Assembly (NCBI RefSeq): GCF_001418685.1
Contig: NZ_LIVM01000013.1
Coordinates: forward strand, 1 to 62,475
Reading direction: 5' to 3'
DNA length: 62,475 nucleotides
Origin: Apibacter mensalis
Lineage (GTDB): Bacteria > Bacteroidota > Bacteroidia > Flavobacteriales > Weeksellaceae
Below the pieces are notes generated by a model that saw only the letters and a program-made list of their open reading frames with translations, was not told the origin of the DNA and did not search any database. Position 1 is the first letter of the stretch. The number at the start of each line of letters is the position of its first letter. A program made the position numbers and the translations under genes. Below are positions 28,683 to 38,404 of the stretch, in pieces.

Positions 28683-31600
28683 ATGAAATTCCTAGTTTTC
28701 GATACTGAAACTACAGGTCTACCAGCAAATGCAAATGCACCTGTTTCCGATTCAGACAATTGGCCTAGAATGGTACAAATTGCCTGGCAGTTACATGATG
28801 AAAATGGTAATTTAATTGAAAACTACGATTACATTATTAAACCCGAAGGATACGACATTCCGTTTAATGCTCAAAAAATTCATGGTATAAGTACTGAAAA
28901 AGCTCTGGCTGAAGGTCATGATCTTAAAACAGTACTGAATCAATTTAATTCTGTATTAGCTGAAAATCCCATTTTGGTTGGTCAAAATATAGCATTTGAT
29001 ATACCTATCGTAGGTGCGGAATTTTATCGAAAATCGATACAAAATAATATTGCGGATCTTTCACTCATTGATACCGCCCGTGAGGGAACTAACTTTTGTG
29101 CTTTGCCCGGGGGTATGGGAGGTGGATTTAAATTCCCTAAACTTTCCGAATTATATGAAAAATTATTTGGTCATGGTTTTGATGAAGCTCACAATGCCGC
29201 AGCAGATGTTAACGCTACTGCTCAGGCATTTTGGGAATTAGTAAGACGTAACCAAATAAGTGCACAAAAACTGAATTTTACAGAAGAAGAGCTAAGTACT
29301 TTTATTGAAGAACATACCGAACCTTTTCAACCTTTTGATATTGTTATACGCGAACAGGTCAAAGATTTTAATAAGCAACTGAAAGGTAAATCAGAAAGTA
29401 CTATAAAATCTATCAATGAAATAAATTATTCATCTTTTTTCCACTTTCATAATCATTCTGTTTATTCCATACTTTCTTCAACCAGTAAACATTCTGATTT
29501 GATAAAAAAAACTGTGGAATATAATATGCCCGCTTTAGGCGTAACTGATACAGGCAACTTGATGGGGGCTTTTGCTTTTCTTAATGAGATTAAAAAAGCT
29601 AACGAGTCTATCAAAGAACATAATGATAAAATTTTAGATGGTACCAGTTCGGAGCCTCTAAAAAAAGAAATTATACCCATTATCGGATGTGAATTATATA
29701 TATCTGATCATTATTTACAAAACAAGTTTACTAAAGATAATCCGGATCGTAGATATACCCAGATATTAATTGCTAAAAATCATGAAGGATTTAAAAATCT
29801 TTCCAAATTATCAACTTTAGGGTATAAATTAGGATTATATGCAGGATTTCCAAGAATAGGAAAAGAACTTGTTGAACAATATAAAGAGAATTTAATTGCT
29901 ACAACCGGAAACCTATCTTCTGAAATTCCCAGTTTAATATTAAATGTTGGTGAAAAACAGGCAGAAGAAGCATTTGTATATTGGTATGAATTATTTGGAG
30001 ATGATTTTTATGTAGAGTTGTTTAGGCATCAGTTAGATGAAGAAGAACACCTTAACAAAGTTTTAATAAAATTCGCTAAAAAATACGGAGTTAAAGTTTT
30101 AGCTCAAAACGATACTTTTTATATAACCAAAAAAGAAGCAGAAACCCAAGATATCCTTTTATGTATTAAAGACGGAGAAAAACAATCTACCCCTAAAGGT
30201 AGAGGTTTCGGAAAAAGATATGGCCTTCCTAACGATGAATATAACTTTAAATCTCAAACCGAAATGGCTCAATTGTTTGCAGATATACCGGAAGCCATTG
30301 AGAATTTTGAAGAGTTTATCACAAAATTTGAACCCTATCAATTAACCAGAGATGTATTACTTCCTAAATTTGATATCCCGGATGAGTTTAAAGATCCACA
30401 AGATGAATTAGATGGAGGCAAAAGAGGAGAAAATGCTTATTTAGCCTATCTTACCTGGGAAGGAGCTAAAAAAAGATATGGAGAAAATTTATCCGATGAT
30501 ACTAAAGATCGTTTACAATTTGAATTGGAAACCATTGCCAAAACGGGATATCCGGGATATTTTCTCATCGTTCAAGATTTTACATCTCAAGCTCGTAAAA
30601 TGGGAGTATCTGTTGGTCCCGGACGTGGTTCTGCTGCCGGATCTGCAGTTGCATATTGCATAGGTATTACCAATATAGACCCTATTAAATACGACTTACT
30701 TTTTGAACGATTCTTAAATCCGGACCGAGTATCATTACCCGATATAGATATTGATTTTGATGATAGAGGACGTGAAAAAATTATTCAATGGGTGGTAGAT
30801 AAATATGGTGAAAACCAGGTTGCCCAAATTATTACCTATGGTACTTTAGCAGGACGATCAGCTATAAGAGATGCCGGGAGAGTTTTGGAATTGCCTTTAA
30901 GTGATACAGATCGTTTGTCTAAAAATCTTCCTTCCAGCTTAAACCTTACCAAGTTAAAAAATAAATCGGAAAACGAGCTGATTAAAGATTTCGGTAAAGA
31001 AGAATCCGTACCCGTGCTTCAACTAAAACAAAAATTTAACGACAATGACCTGGAAGGCCGGGTAATACAAAATGCTTTTCAATTGGAAGGAAGTTTACGG
31101 AATACGGGAGTTCATGCTTGTGGAGTGATTATCACTCCTGAAGATATAACTAATTTAATTCCGGTTGCCGTTGCCAAAGATTCTTCTTTATTAGTATCTC
31201 AATTTGACAACTCCGTAGTAGAAAGTGCTGGATTGTTAAAAATGGATTTTTTAGGATTACGCACATTGACTATAATTGCCGATACCGTTGAAATAATCAG
31301 AAAAAGGACCGGAAAAGTTTTAAATCCCGACGAATTTCCTCTAGATGATGATAAAACATATGAAATATTCAAAAATGGAAATACGGTAGGTATTTTCCAA
31401 TATGAGTCGCCAGGAATGCAAAAGCACCTTAAAGCATTGCAACCCGATAAGTTTGAAGACCTTATAGCCATGAATGCCTTATATCGTCCCGGACCGTTAC
31501 AATACATTCCTAACTTTATTAATCGTAAACATGGAAAAGAAGAAATTTCTTACGATTTAGAAGATATGGAAGAATATCTTGCGGATACTTATGGAATTAC

Positions 31601-33053
31601 CGTTTATCAAGAACAAGTAATGCTTCTTTCTCAAAAGTTAGCCGGTTTTAGTAAAGGCGATGCAGATGTGCTTAGAAAAGCTATGGGTAAAAAGCAAATA
31701 CAAGTCCTGAATAAAATGGAAGCTCGTTTTCTTGAGGGAGCTATTCAAAGAGGACATCCGGAAGATAAGTTAAAAAAAATATGGGAAGACTGGAAGGCTT
31801 TTGCTCAATATGCTTTTAACAAATCTCATTCTACTTGTTATGCATTTATTGCCTTTCAAACCGCTTATTTAAAAGCTCATTTTCCGGCAGAATTTATGGC
31901 CGCTTTACTCAGCAATAATCTAAACAACCTTACCACCTTAAGTTTCTTTATGGAAGAATGCAAAAATATGGGATTGGAAGTGCTTGGACCTGATGTTAAT
32001 GAAAGTGATTATGAATTTACAGTAAATGAAAAAGGAGCTATTCGTTTTGGAATGGGAGCTATAAAGGGAATTGGTGAAAATGCCGTTGAGGCTGTGGTAA
32101 GTGAAAGATATAATAAGGGAAAATACAAAAATTTGTTTGAATTTTTTGAAAGGGTTGATTTAAAAAATATTAATAAAAAAGTACTTGAAAATTTAGTATT
32201 GGCAGGGGCTTTTGACGGATTGGCAAATAATAATCGTGCTCAATTTTTTAGTGAGGAAAATGGTTCCAGCACTATTGAAAAACTGGTAAGATACGGTATG
32301 GCTTATCAGGATAATAAAAATTCCGCTCAAAATTCTTTATTCGGTGATCTGGGAAATGAAGGGTTTGATGTTATGAAACCGGTAATTCCTGAAACTGAGG
32401 AATGGAGTACCATGTATAAATTGGGCAGAGAAAAAGAAGTAGTGGGAATATATATATCTTCTCATCCAATGGATAATTATAAATACGAAATTGCTTTAAT
32501 TAAACCTGTTGACATTTCCGAAATTAATGAAAATAAAGAAAATTATATTAACAAGGAGGTTTATATTGCCGGGATGATCTCTCGTTTTGAACATAAAGAA
32601 ATCAACGATGGCAGAGTAAGAATTGCTTATTTTGACTTGGAAGATAAAACGGGCACTATTTCTCTTAAGCTTAAAAAGAATTATCTGGATTTACAAAAAT
32701 ATTTAATTCCAAATTTATTTGTATTAGTAAAAATTACTGTAGGGATGATTAAAGATAACGGCTTTGTATATATAAATGTATTGAACATCGAGGAACTTAG
32801 CGAGGTAATAGGAAAACATGCTAAAAAATTAACCATTAAGATAAATTTAGAAAGTTTAGATGAAAATACAATTGTTACTTTAAACAAAGTATGCGATGAA
32901 AATGCCGGATCTAAAGATATACACTTTGAAATTATTGATAAAAAAAATAATATATATTTAGAATCTCAATCAATGAATCGGAGGGTAACTATTAATAAAC
33001 AAATCTTAGATGTAATAAGCAATGACCTCTATTTGGATTTTAAATTAAATTAA
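28683..33053 (+). CDS. dnaE: DNA polymerase III alpha subunit with fused DnaQ-type exonuclease
   Basis: A 1456-residue replicative polymerase. Residues 1 to about 195 are a DnaQ/epsilon-like proofreading exonuclease: 'FLVFDTETTGLP' (ExoI D-x-E), 'LVGQNIAFDIPIVG' (ExoII) and 'EAHNAAADVNAT' (ExoIII H...D). From about 255 comes a PHP domain ('FFHFHNHSVYSILSS'), where the usual TDHGN is 'VTDTGNL', so at least one metal His is lost. The polymerase core has 'GPGRGSAAGS', 'LPDIDIDFDDRGR' with the catalytic Asps, and 'NTGVHACGVII', then a helix-hairpin-helix and an OB fold near the C-terminus. As I recall, the fusion is usual in Flavobacteriia; it replaces a separate epsilon for this subunit. Confidence 0.95.
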   Translation: MKFLVFDTETTGLPANANAPVSDSDNWPRMVQIAWQLHDENGNLIENYDYIIKPEGYDIPFNAQKIHGISTEKALAEGHDLKTVLNQFNSVLAENPILVGQNIAFDIPIVGAEFYRKSIQNNIADLSLIDTAREGTNFCALPGGMGGGFKFPKLSELYEKLFGHGFDEAHNAAADVNATAQAFWELVRRNQISAQKLNFTEEELSTFIEEHTEPFQPFDIVIREQVKDFNKQLKGKSESTIKSINEINYSSFFHFHNHSVYSILSSTSKHSDLIKKTVEYNMPALGVTDTGNLMGAFAFLNEIKKANESIKEHNDKILDGTSSEPLKKEIIPIIGCELYISDHYLQNKFTKDNPDRRYTQILIAKNHEGFKNLSKLSTLGYKLGLYAGFPRIGKELVEQYKENLIATTGNLSSEIPSLILNVGEKQAEEAFVYWYELFGDDFYVELFRHQLDEEEHLNKVLIKFAKKYGVKVLAQNDTFYITKKEAETQDILLCIKDGEKQSTPKGRGFGKRYGLPNDEYNFKSQTEMAQLFADIPEAIENFEEFITKFEPYQLTRDVLLPKFDIPDEFKDPQDELDGGKRGENAYLAYLTWEGAKKRYGENLSDDTKDRLQFELETIAKTGYPGYFLIVQDFTSQARKMGVSVGPGRGSAAGSAVAYCIGITNIDPIKYDLLFERFLNPDRVSLPDIDIDFDDRGREKIIQWVVDKYGENQVAQIITYGTLAGRSAIRDAGRVLELPLSDTDRLSKNLPSSLNLTKLKNKSENELIKDFGKEESVPVLQLKQKFNDNDLEGRVIQNAFQLEGSLRNTGVHACGVIITPEDITNLIPVAVAKDSSLLVSQFDNSVVESAGLLKMDFLGLRTLTIIADTVEIIRKRTGKVLNPDEFPLDDDKTYEIFKNGNTVGIFQYESPGMQKHLKALQPDKFEDLIAMNALYRPGPLQYIPNFINRKHGKEEISYDLEDMEEYLADTYGITVYQEQVMLLSQKLAGFSKGDADVLRKAMGKKQIQVLNKMEARFLEGAIQRGHPEDKLKKIWEDWKAFAQYAFNKSHSTCYAFIAFQTAYLKAHFPAEFMAALLSNNLNNLTTLSFFMEECKNMGLEVLGPDVNESDYEFTVNEKGAIRFGMGAIKGIGENAVEAVVSERYNKGKYKNLFEFFERVDLKNINKKVLENLVLAGAFDGLANNNRAQFFSEENGSSTIEKLVRYGMAYQDNKNSAQNSLFGDLGNEGFDVMKPVIPETEEWSTMYKLGREKEVVGIYISSHPMDNYKYEIALIKPVDISEINENKENYINKEVYIAGMISRFEHKEINDGRVRIAYFDLEDKTGTISLKLKKNYLDLQKYLIPNLFVLVKITVGMIKDNGFVYINVLNIEELSEVIGKHAKKLTIKINLESLDENTIVTLNKVCDENAGSKDIHFEIIDKKNNIYLESQSMNRRVTINKQILDVISNDLYLDFKLN

Positions 33054-33058
33054 TAAAT

Positions 33059-33085
33059 ATTCCGACTTTTTTACAAAGTCGGAAT
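33059..33085. terminator. Hairpin between dnaE and the lectin-like pseudogene
   Basis: Stem ATTCCGACTTT / AAAGTCGGAAT. There is no clean T-run on either side (TAGG to the right, ATTTATT on the minus strand), so it may act weakly for both convergent genes. Confidence 0.5.
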
Positions 33086-33098
33086 TAGGTGGTACGTT

Positions 33099-33776
33099 TT
33101 ATTGTAAATAGACCTTCAAATCTTTAAAATATCCTTCTGTTCCTACATCTACAAAAAGTCCGATTGCACCAGCTTCGTCACCCCCTAATTTTAAATCGTT
33201 TACGATAAGTGAGGGTTATTATTATTTATATATAATTTAGCTTTTTGTCCTTGAACTTCCAGCCTTAATTGTATCCATTCGTTAAGTGCCATATCTGCGT
33301 AAGATTCATATTTATTCTGAAATTCTTTTCGCAATCGTTGATATTTAAAATCCGGATATGAAAAATATTGTATACTTCTATTTCTACGAATTTGATCTTC
33401 CACTCTAGCATTTAAAGGATGTATATAAATACTTTCAAAGTTAGAATTTGAATCATTAATGTGAAATGCTATTCCAATGAATCCGCGAGCAAAATCTGGA
33501 GCATCGGCTAAAATTCGACTCAATACTTTTACTTCTATAATTCCATTGGTAAAATTTAAATGATCGATACGCACAAAAGTCGGTTCATCAAATTTTTTTA
33601 CAATCGGATTTTTTACGAACCTTACTACTTTTTCACCATCCATTTTTTCCAAAGTCATAAATGTATTTACCGCTTTCAAATTGGTAGTAGTTAAGTCAAT
33701 TATTTTTTGCGCTTTTAATTCAGAAATAATCATTACAATAAAAAAACCATAGTAAAAATCATGATTTTTTCATCAT
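33099..33776 (-). pseudogene. Frameshifted secreted ConA-like/DUF1080-type domain protein
   Basis: The main frame (33200-33733) gives 177 residues with 'FVRIDHLNFTNGIIEVKVLS', 'RGFIGIAFHIND' and 'EWIQLRLEVQGQKAKLYINNN', typical of a concanavalin-like laminin-G/3-keto-disaccharide-hydrolase fold. It stops early. The expected end, 'SLIVNDLKLGGDEAGAIGLF' and 'GYFKDLKVYLQ', continues in the next frame down to 33099, needing one extra base near 33215. The start is also broken: adding one A to the A6 run and one T to the T7 run (33741-33770) would restore a signal peptide reading M-M-K-K-I-M-I-F-T-M. Three single-base losses, two of them in homopolymers, mean either a decaying gene or base-calling errors. 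Confidence 0.7.
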
Positions 33777-33880
33777 TTTTAAATTCAAATGTTTTCAATT
33801 TATATAGTTTAAAAACTCTCATTGGTTTTTTATATATAGTTTCCTCTATACTATATATTTAAAGGTTGTATTCCAATTTT

Positions 33881-34493
33881 TATAAAAAATTCCTTGCTCT
33901 TATATGCAACTGTCCCATATACTCCAACGCTCGAGAAGATTCGATTTTACCTGCATCATATGGATCCCACCCTAATGATTTAACAATTCTGGAAACTTTT
34001 TCTTGGGTCTGCTCATTGTTTCCGGCAATAAATGCGGTGCCGATTTCCTTCAACTCAGGTTAATACATAAGATGCACTTCAATGGTATTCATAGCTTTTA
34101 CAACATGATATAAAGGTATAAGCTTTTGTACATTTTCAGAGAGGAATTCCTCTGAGGAAGAAATTAATTTTATTACTCCATTTACCGGAGCGTCCGACGA
34201 AAATGCATTGGTAATATCCCACACTGTTTTTCCTTCTAACTTTTTAATTCCAATATCTTTTATTGTTTCCAACAATGCAAATCCGGGAATTGAAAAAATT
34301 ATAATCTCCCCCAACTCAACTACCTCTCTATAGGAAACAATTTTTATTGTATTATATACTTTTCTTAACTCTTTCGTATTCTCACTCTCATTTTCAAAAT
34401 TTCTTGAGCCAATTACCCAGTTATATTTTTACTGATTAATCCTTTTATTAGAGCTTGTGCTACATTTCCTGTTCCTATTATTGATATTTTTAT
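33881..34493 (-). pseudogene. Broken NADPH-dependent F420 reductase-like (COG2085) gene
   Basis: Three pieces in line make one dinucleotide-binding protein: 'KISIIGTGNVAQALIKGLIS' (near 34430-34490), then after a frameshift at about 34425 'NWVIGSRNFENESENTKELR' and 'VELGEIIIFSIPGFALLETI', then after an in-frame TAA near 34063 'PELKEIGTAFIAGNNEQTQE' and 'VSRIVKSLGWDPYDAGKIES'. The first codon reads ATA where ATG is expected. So start, frame and stop are all damaged. It is divergent from an HxlR regulator, a frequent partner of such reductases. Confidence 0.75.
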
Positions 34494-34656
34494 GTTTATG
34501 TATATTAAAATATTTATACTCCGAAATTAGCTTGTTCAGCTTATTTAAACAAGTAAGTTTGTTACGAACTATTAGGGTTATAATTACTAATTATCAATCA
34601 ATTATATATAAATAATTAACATTTTTTAACAAAAATTATTGCTCTATAATTAATAG

Positions 34657-35040
34657 TTGTATTCTTTTGGAGAGTATTGTATATTCGATGGAAAAATAAA
34701 AACTCATAAACTCGATTTAAAATATCCCATCTGTCCCATAAGGAATATATTAAGCCGATTTAGTGATAAATGGTCTTTACTTATATTAGCCGTTTTATAC
34801 ACAGGCAAGACCATGAGGTATGGTGAAATAAAAAAAAGTCTTCCTGATATTTCTCAAAAAATATTAACCAGCTCACTTAAAAATTTGGAAAAGTATCATT
34901 TAATCAAGAGAAAGGCATATGCAGAGATCCCCCCAAGGGTTGAATATAGCCTTACTGAAACAGGAAACAGTTTAATACCGTCTATTCAAATGTTGATTAC
35001 TTGGGCTGAAAACCATTTTGAAGAAATTTTAAGAAAATAA
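34657..35040 (+). CDS. HxlR family transcriptional regulator
   Basis: A 127-residue winged-helix regulator: 'CPIRNILSRFSDKWSLLIL' (the Cys-Pro and D-K-W marks of HxlR), 'YGEIKKSLPDISQKILTSSL' as recognition region and 'RVEYSLTETGNSLIPSI' as wing. The conserved Cys could sense thiol-reactive or aldehyde stress. The start is TTG, as no ATG lies before the conserved region. It faces away from the broken reductase; family members usually control such a neighbour, so this one may have lost its target. Confidence 0.88.
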   Translation: MYSFGEYCIFDGKIKTHKLDLKYPICPIRNILSRFSDKWSLLILAVLYTGKTMRYGEIKKSLPDISQKILTSSLKNLEKYHLIKRKAYAEIPPRVEYSLTETGNSLIPSIQMLITWAENHFEEILRK

Positions 35041-35072
35041 AAAATTACCCAATAAACTTAGTTATCTCCTTG

Positions 35073-36083
35073 TTAGTTTTTATTTTTTAAGAATTTAATA
35101 GGTAATAAGCTTAAACTCATAGTTAAAATCGCCGATATTCCTCCTACCGATGTGGCAATGAATCTATCAATAGCTATTTCATTGCCTGATGATCCATTAA
35201 TGGCAAACATTAAAACTGTTGTAATGGTTAAAAAGATAGACAATATTGCATATCTATGATTGGCGAACACGTAGCAAACATATAACGAAACCAAAATTTC
35301 AAATGTCATGATATAGTTGGAGGGAAACCAAAATATTAATAAATCTGCTAAGATAATACCCAAAAATGTTCCCAGTAACCTAAGACTTGCCTTTTTAAGA
35401 GTATCGATAAAATCCGGCTTTAAAATAACTAAGGCGGTCATAACAGCCCAGTAATAATATTTGATATCAAAAATAGTAATAAAAAAAAAGCAAACAAGTA
35501 TGGTTAATGCCGTATATATAATGGACATATGAAAGTGTATTTTTTTATCAATATCTTCATATATATTTTTAAAAATGATCAGCATTTTTCCGGGACTACT
35601 TATATTTCTTTTAAACGAGGATTTTTCAATTAGAAATATGATGCAAACTGATTGAAATAATCCTCCCGCAAGTATCAAAATTCCCCTATGCATAGCTGCA
35701 TATATATCTCCAACATAATATCCACCTACAAAAAAAGCAATGGACCATTGTAAAACGATCCACCATGCATTTTGGTCGATGGCTCCGACACACGTTGCTA
35801 GGCATGCCAATAAAACACAACATAGTATGTACCAGAAGTAAAAATGTCCTAATAATGAACCTAAAGTGGCACATATGCTCATTCCTAATATAGCAATGAT
35901 CATGGGGGCAAAAGGATATTTTAAAATTTTTTTATTTGCCCCATATCCCGCTGTAACAGCCCCTCCTGCAACTATACTGGCAAAAATGATATTATTAAAT
36001 ATAAATCCGATACTATAAATTATTAATATACCCGGTAAGGAATAAAGTGCCAGAATGAAGTCTTTTTTATTATCACTTAACAT
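35073..36083 (-). CDS. FUSC family membrane protein (aromatic-acid exporter-like)
   Basis: A 336-residue integral membrane protein with two sets of hydrophobic segments separated by a short hydrophilic stretch (about residues 160-185), the layout of the fusaric-acid-resistance/YccS group. 'YYYWAVMTALVILKPDFIDTLKKASLRLLGTFLGI' (positions about 208-242) is the family signature block with its conserved R-x-x-G-T-x-x-G. It is shorter than YccS and lacks the large cytoplasmic domain. It could export aromatic acids or dyes; the substrate is unknown. It converges on the HxlR gene. Confidence 0.8.
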   Translation of the reverse strand: MLSDNKKDFILALYSLPGILIIYSIGFIFNNIIFASIVAGGAVTAGYGANKKILKYPFAPMIIAILGMSICATLGSLLGHFYFWYILCCVLLACLATCVGAIDQNAWWIVLQWSIAFFVGGYYVGDIYAAMHRGILILAGGLFQSVCIIFLIEKSSFKRNISSPGKMLIIFKNIYEDIDKKIHFHMSIIYTALTILVCFFFITIFDIKYYYWAVMTALVILKPDFIDTLKKASLRLLGTFLGIILADLLIFWFPSNYIMTFEILVSLYVCYVFANHRYAILSIFLTITTVLMFAINGSSGNEIAIDRFIATSVGGISAILTMSLSLLPIKFLKNKN

Positions 36084-36448
36084 TAAAAATTAAAATTTTA
36101 ACTATTTGGTATAAGTATTTTTCAGATTATTTATTTTAAATAAAATAATAATTTAAGTTTCAAAGAAATTTAATGCATTTAATGAATTCAAACGTTTTTT
36201 TTGATATTAATTTTCTTCCTCATTAAGTTAGCATAAATTAAACTTGTTCATCATGCATCCACTGGGTAATATAATATGTATGAGTAACTCATCAACATAG
36301 CAAATTTAATGCACAATCATAGTCAGATGTCAAAAGAATTCACTATGAATTAAAGCTTAAAATTGAAATAAAAGCCAAAAATAAAGTTATGATCCAAAAT
36401 TTTAAAGAATAAGCATAAGTGCTTACTTCCTTTTCATAACGCAATGGG
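36084..36448. other. Intergenic, no gene seen
   Basis: About 365 AT-rich bases upstream of the FUSC gene without a recognisable coding or RNA feature. Confidence 0.4.
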
Positions 36449-36679
36449 CTAATCAAAGAACATATTGTTTCCAAAATAATCACTCAGTATAAATTTATAA
36501 TTTGCTTTAAATATAGCAGATCTTACTATCCATGTTGAAATTGCTGTAGATATCCAAAATATAATATCAATCACACTATCCATTCTTATTAAATTATAAA
36601 TAATTACCTTGTATCTTATGGAAATGATTCCACCAAATATAGTAATTATCATACCTAGACATATTAGAAAAACAATCAA
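36449..36679 (-). CDS. Possible small membrane protein, unrecognised
   Basis: A 76-codon frame with two hydrophobic stretches ('MIVFLICLGMIITIFGGIIS' and 'VIDIIFWISTAISTWIV') separated by a short loop. No family is recognised, and the surrounding 740 bases look degraded, so it may be a remnant or a chance frame. Confidence 0.3.
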   Translation of the reverse strand: MIVFLICLGMIITIFGGIISIRYKVIIYNLIRMDSVIDIIFWISTAISTWIVRSAIFKANYKFILSDYFGNNMFFD

Positions 36680-36827
36680 AGTACAACATGCATCCTTATA
36701 ATGATAAAATAATATTCATGGGTACAAATATGAATTTGAATAACATCAGAATTTTAGGAATAGTACACATAATTCTAATAATTATCTTATACCAACTCAA
36801 AAATAGTGCAAATGCTACATTATTAAT

Positions 36828-37700
36828 TTAGGATCTTTTATTTTTAGATTTTAAATAGCCATTGAAACAGATCGCAGCAATCATTACAGAGGTTGAAACA
36901 TAAAATATTGGACTCATTTTTTCAGAATCTTTCCAAATTAAATAGGCTATTAGTATGGCATAAACCGGCTCCAAATTTATGGATAACATTAGTGTAAAAG
37001 GAGTGATATGCTTCATTAACTTCATGGTCATAACTAAAGGAAAACTTGTTAATAGTCCGCCTAAAACTAAAAGCCATACTATATCCCAACCTTTTATTGT
37101 CGTTATTGATCCCCAATCGTTGAACAAAAACATAAAAGCGGTTAAGGTTACAAAAGCTCCTGTCATTTCATAAAAGGTAATTATTTCAGGACTTTCATGG
37201 GAATGCATTATTCCATTTACTACTGAAAATAAAGCTGACAAAAATGCACATGCGATACCAAGAAGTATACCCTTCCAATAATTCATTTCTGTATTGAATA
37301 TAAATAGTATACATATTATTATGACTAAACTTAAAATTATTTCGGAAATTTTTATTTTACGCTTGAAGAAAAAGGGTTCTAATAAAGCTACAAATAGAGT
37401 TCCTGTGGACAGTGTTGAAGTAGCTATTGATATATTAGATATTTTAATAGAGCTATAAAATAATGACCAATGAATACCCACAATTACTCCACAACCTAAA
37501 AGTTGAAACATTAGTTTTCTGGAAATTTTAATTTTTTTTCTTTTGGAAAAATATAAATAACCAAATAAAAAAAAGGCTGCAACTAATGTCCTACCCCATA
37601 CCAAAGGTATAGCATTAAGAGATATAAGTTTACCAATTACCCCTGTAAATCCCCAAATAAATACAATACTGTGCAGTTGAACTATTGCCGGTAATTTCAT
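36828..37700 (-). CDS. EamA/DMT family transporter
   Basis: A 290-residue membrane protein with about ten hydrophobic segments in two EamA repeats (residues about 8-135 and 148-285). It starts 'LHSIVFIWGFTGVIGKLISL', typical of RhaT/YdcZ-like exporters, and has 'NLEPVYAILIAYLIWKDSE' in repeat two (the E-P motif). The substrate is unknown; members export amino acids or other metabolites. It appears to be a single-gene unit. Confidence 0.85.
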   Translation of the reverse strand: MKLPAIVQLHSIVFIWGFTGVIGKLISLNAIPLVWGRTLVAAFFLFGYLYFSKRKKIKISRKLMFQLLGCGVIVGIHWSLFYSSIKISNISIATSTLSTGTLFVALLEPFFFKRKIKISEIILSLVIIICILFIFNTEMNYWKGILLGIACAFLSALFSVVNGIMHSHESPEIITFYEMTGAFVTLTAFMFLFNDWGSITTIKGWDIVWLLVLGGLLTSFPLVMTMKLMKHITPFTLMLSINLEPVYAILIAYLIWKDSEKMSPIFYVSTSVMIAAICFNGYLKSKNKRS

Positions 37701-37985
37701 AAATAATTAATGAGTTGAATATTAGGTGCAAATTTACATCCTTTATTTAAATACTAAAAAAAATAACCTTTTAATAAATTATTAATAATTTTTAAAAGTG
37801 AATATCTATAAAAATTACGTTATTCGTATTTTTTAACCATTATTGAACTTAATCATTTCTTCAAATTAAAAAATATTTCCTAAACTTAAATTTATGCATT
37901 GTACTAGAAGAAAATTATGTTTTTATCCACTTTTATATGGTGATATACAGAAGAGTGGTACTGTAAAATATAATATATTTATACC
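37701..37985. other. Intergenic, no gene seen
   Basis: AT-rich region upstream of the EamA gene with no recognisable element. Confidence 0.4.
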
Positions 37986-38026
37986 TAAAAAAGGATGAGC
38001 ATTAAAAAAATAAACATCCTTTTTTT
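37986..38026 (-). terminator. Intrinsic terminator after the Dabb gene
   Basis: Minus-strand stem AAAAAAAGGATG / CATCCTTTTTT with a rather large AT loop and a T-run, 23 bases after the stop. Confidence 0.65.
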
Positions 38027-38048
38027 ATACAATGATTTTTATTTTGAG

Positions 38049-38342
38049 CTATATTTCGTAATCGATAGCTACCCTTTGCTCAATTACTGTTTTTATAAAA
38101 TTAACAACTTTAAGATGGTCAGGATGATTGGCATATTGGGTAAGATCATCAAAACTTTTAAACCTGGAATCTAATATCACATCAAAATTTGACTCGGGAG
38201 CCATTTCAATATTAGTATTTACTTGAATATGCTCCAGTTCCTTAATAATTCCTTTTAAAGCTTCTAAATCGTTTTTTATTTTTAAAGCATTATTTTTTTT
38301 ATTGCTTTCTTTAAGTTTCCACATTACAATATGATGTACCAT
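38049..38342 (-). CDS. Dabb family (stress-responsive A/B barrel) protein
   Basis: A 97-residue ferredoxin-like dimeric barrel. It starts 'MVHHIVMWKLKE' and ends 'FIKTVIEQRVAIDYEI', both strong Dabb marks, with 'DVILDSRFKSFDDLTQYANHPDHLKV' (positions about 54-79) between. Family members are small cytoplasmic proteins with poorly known roles. It is the last gene downstream of comM/yifB, 62 bases away. Confidence 0.88.
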   Translation of the reverse strand: MVHHIVMWKLKESNKKNNALKIKNDLEALKGIIKELEHIQVNTNIEMAPESNFDVILDSRFKSFDDLTQYANHPDHLKVVNFIKTVIEQRVAIDYEI

Positions 38343-38404
38343 TTTTAATATTTTTTAAAATTATAACAAATCTCTTTAAATTTTTTCAATAAATTAATAT
38401 TTAA

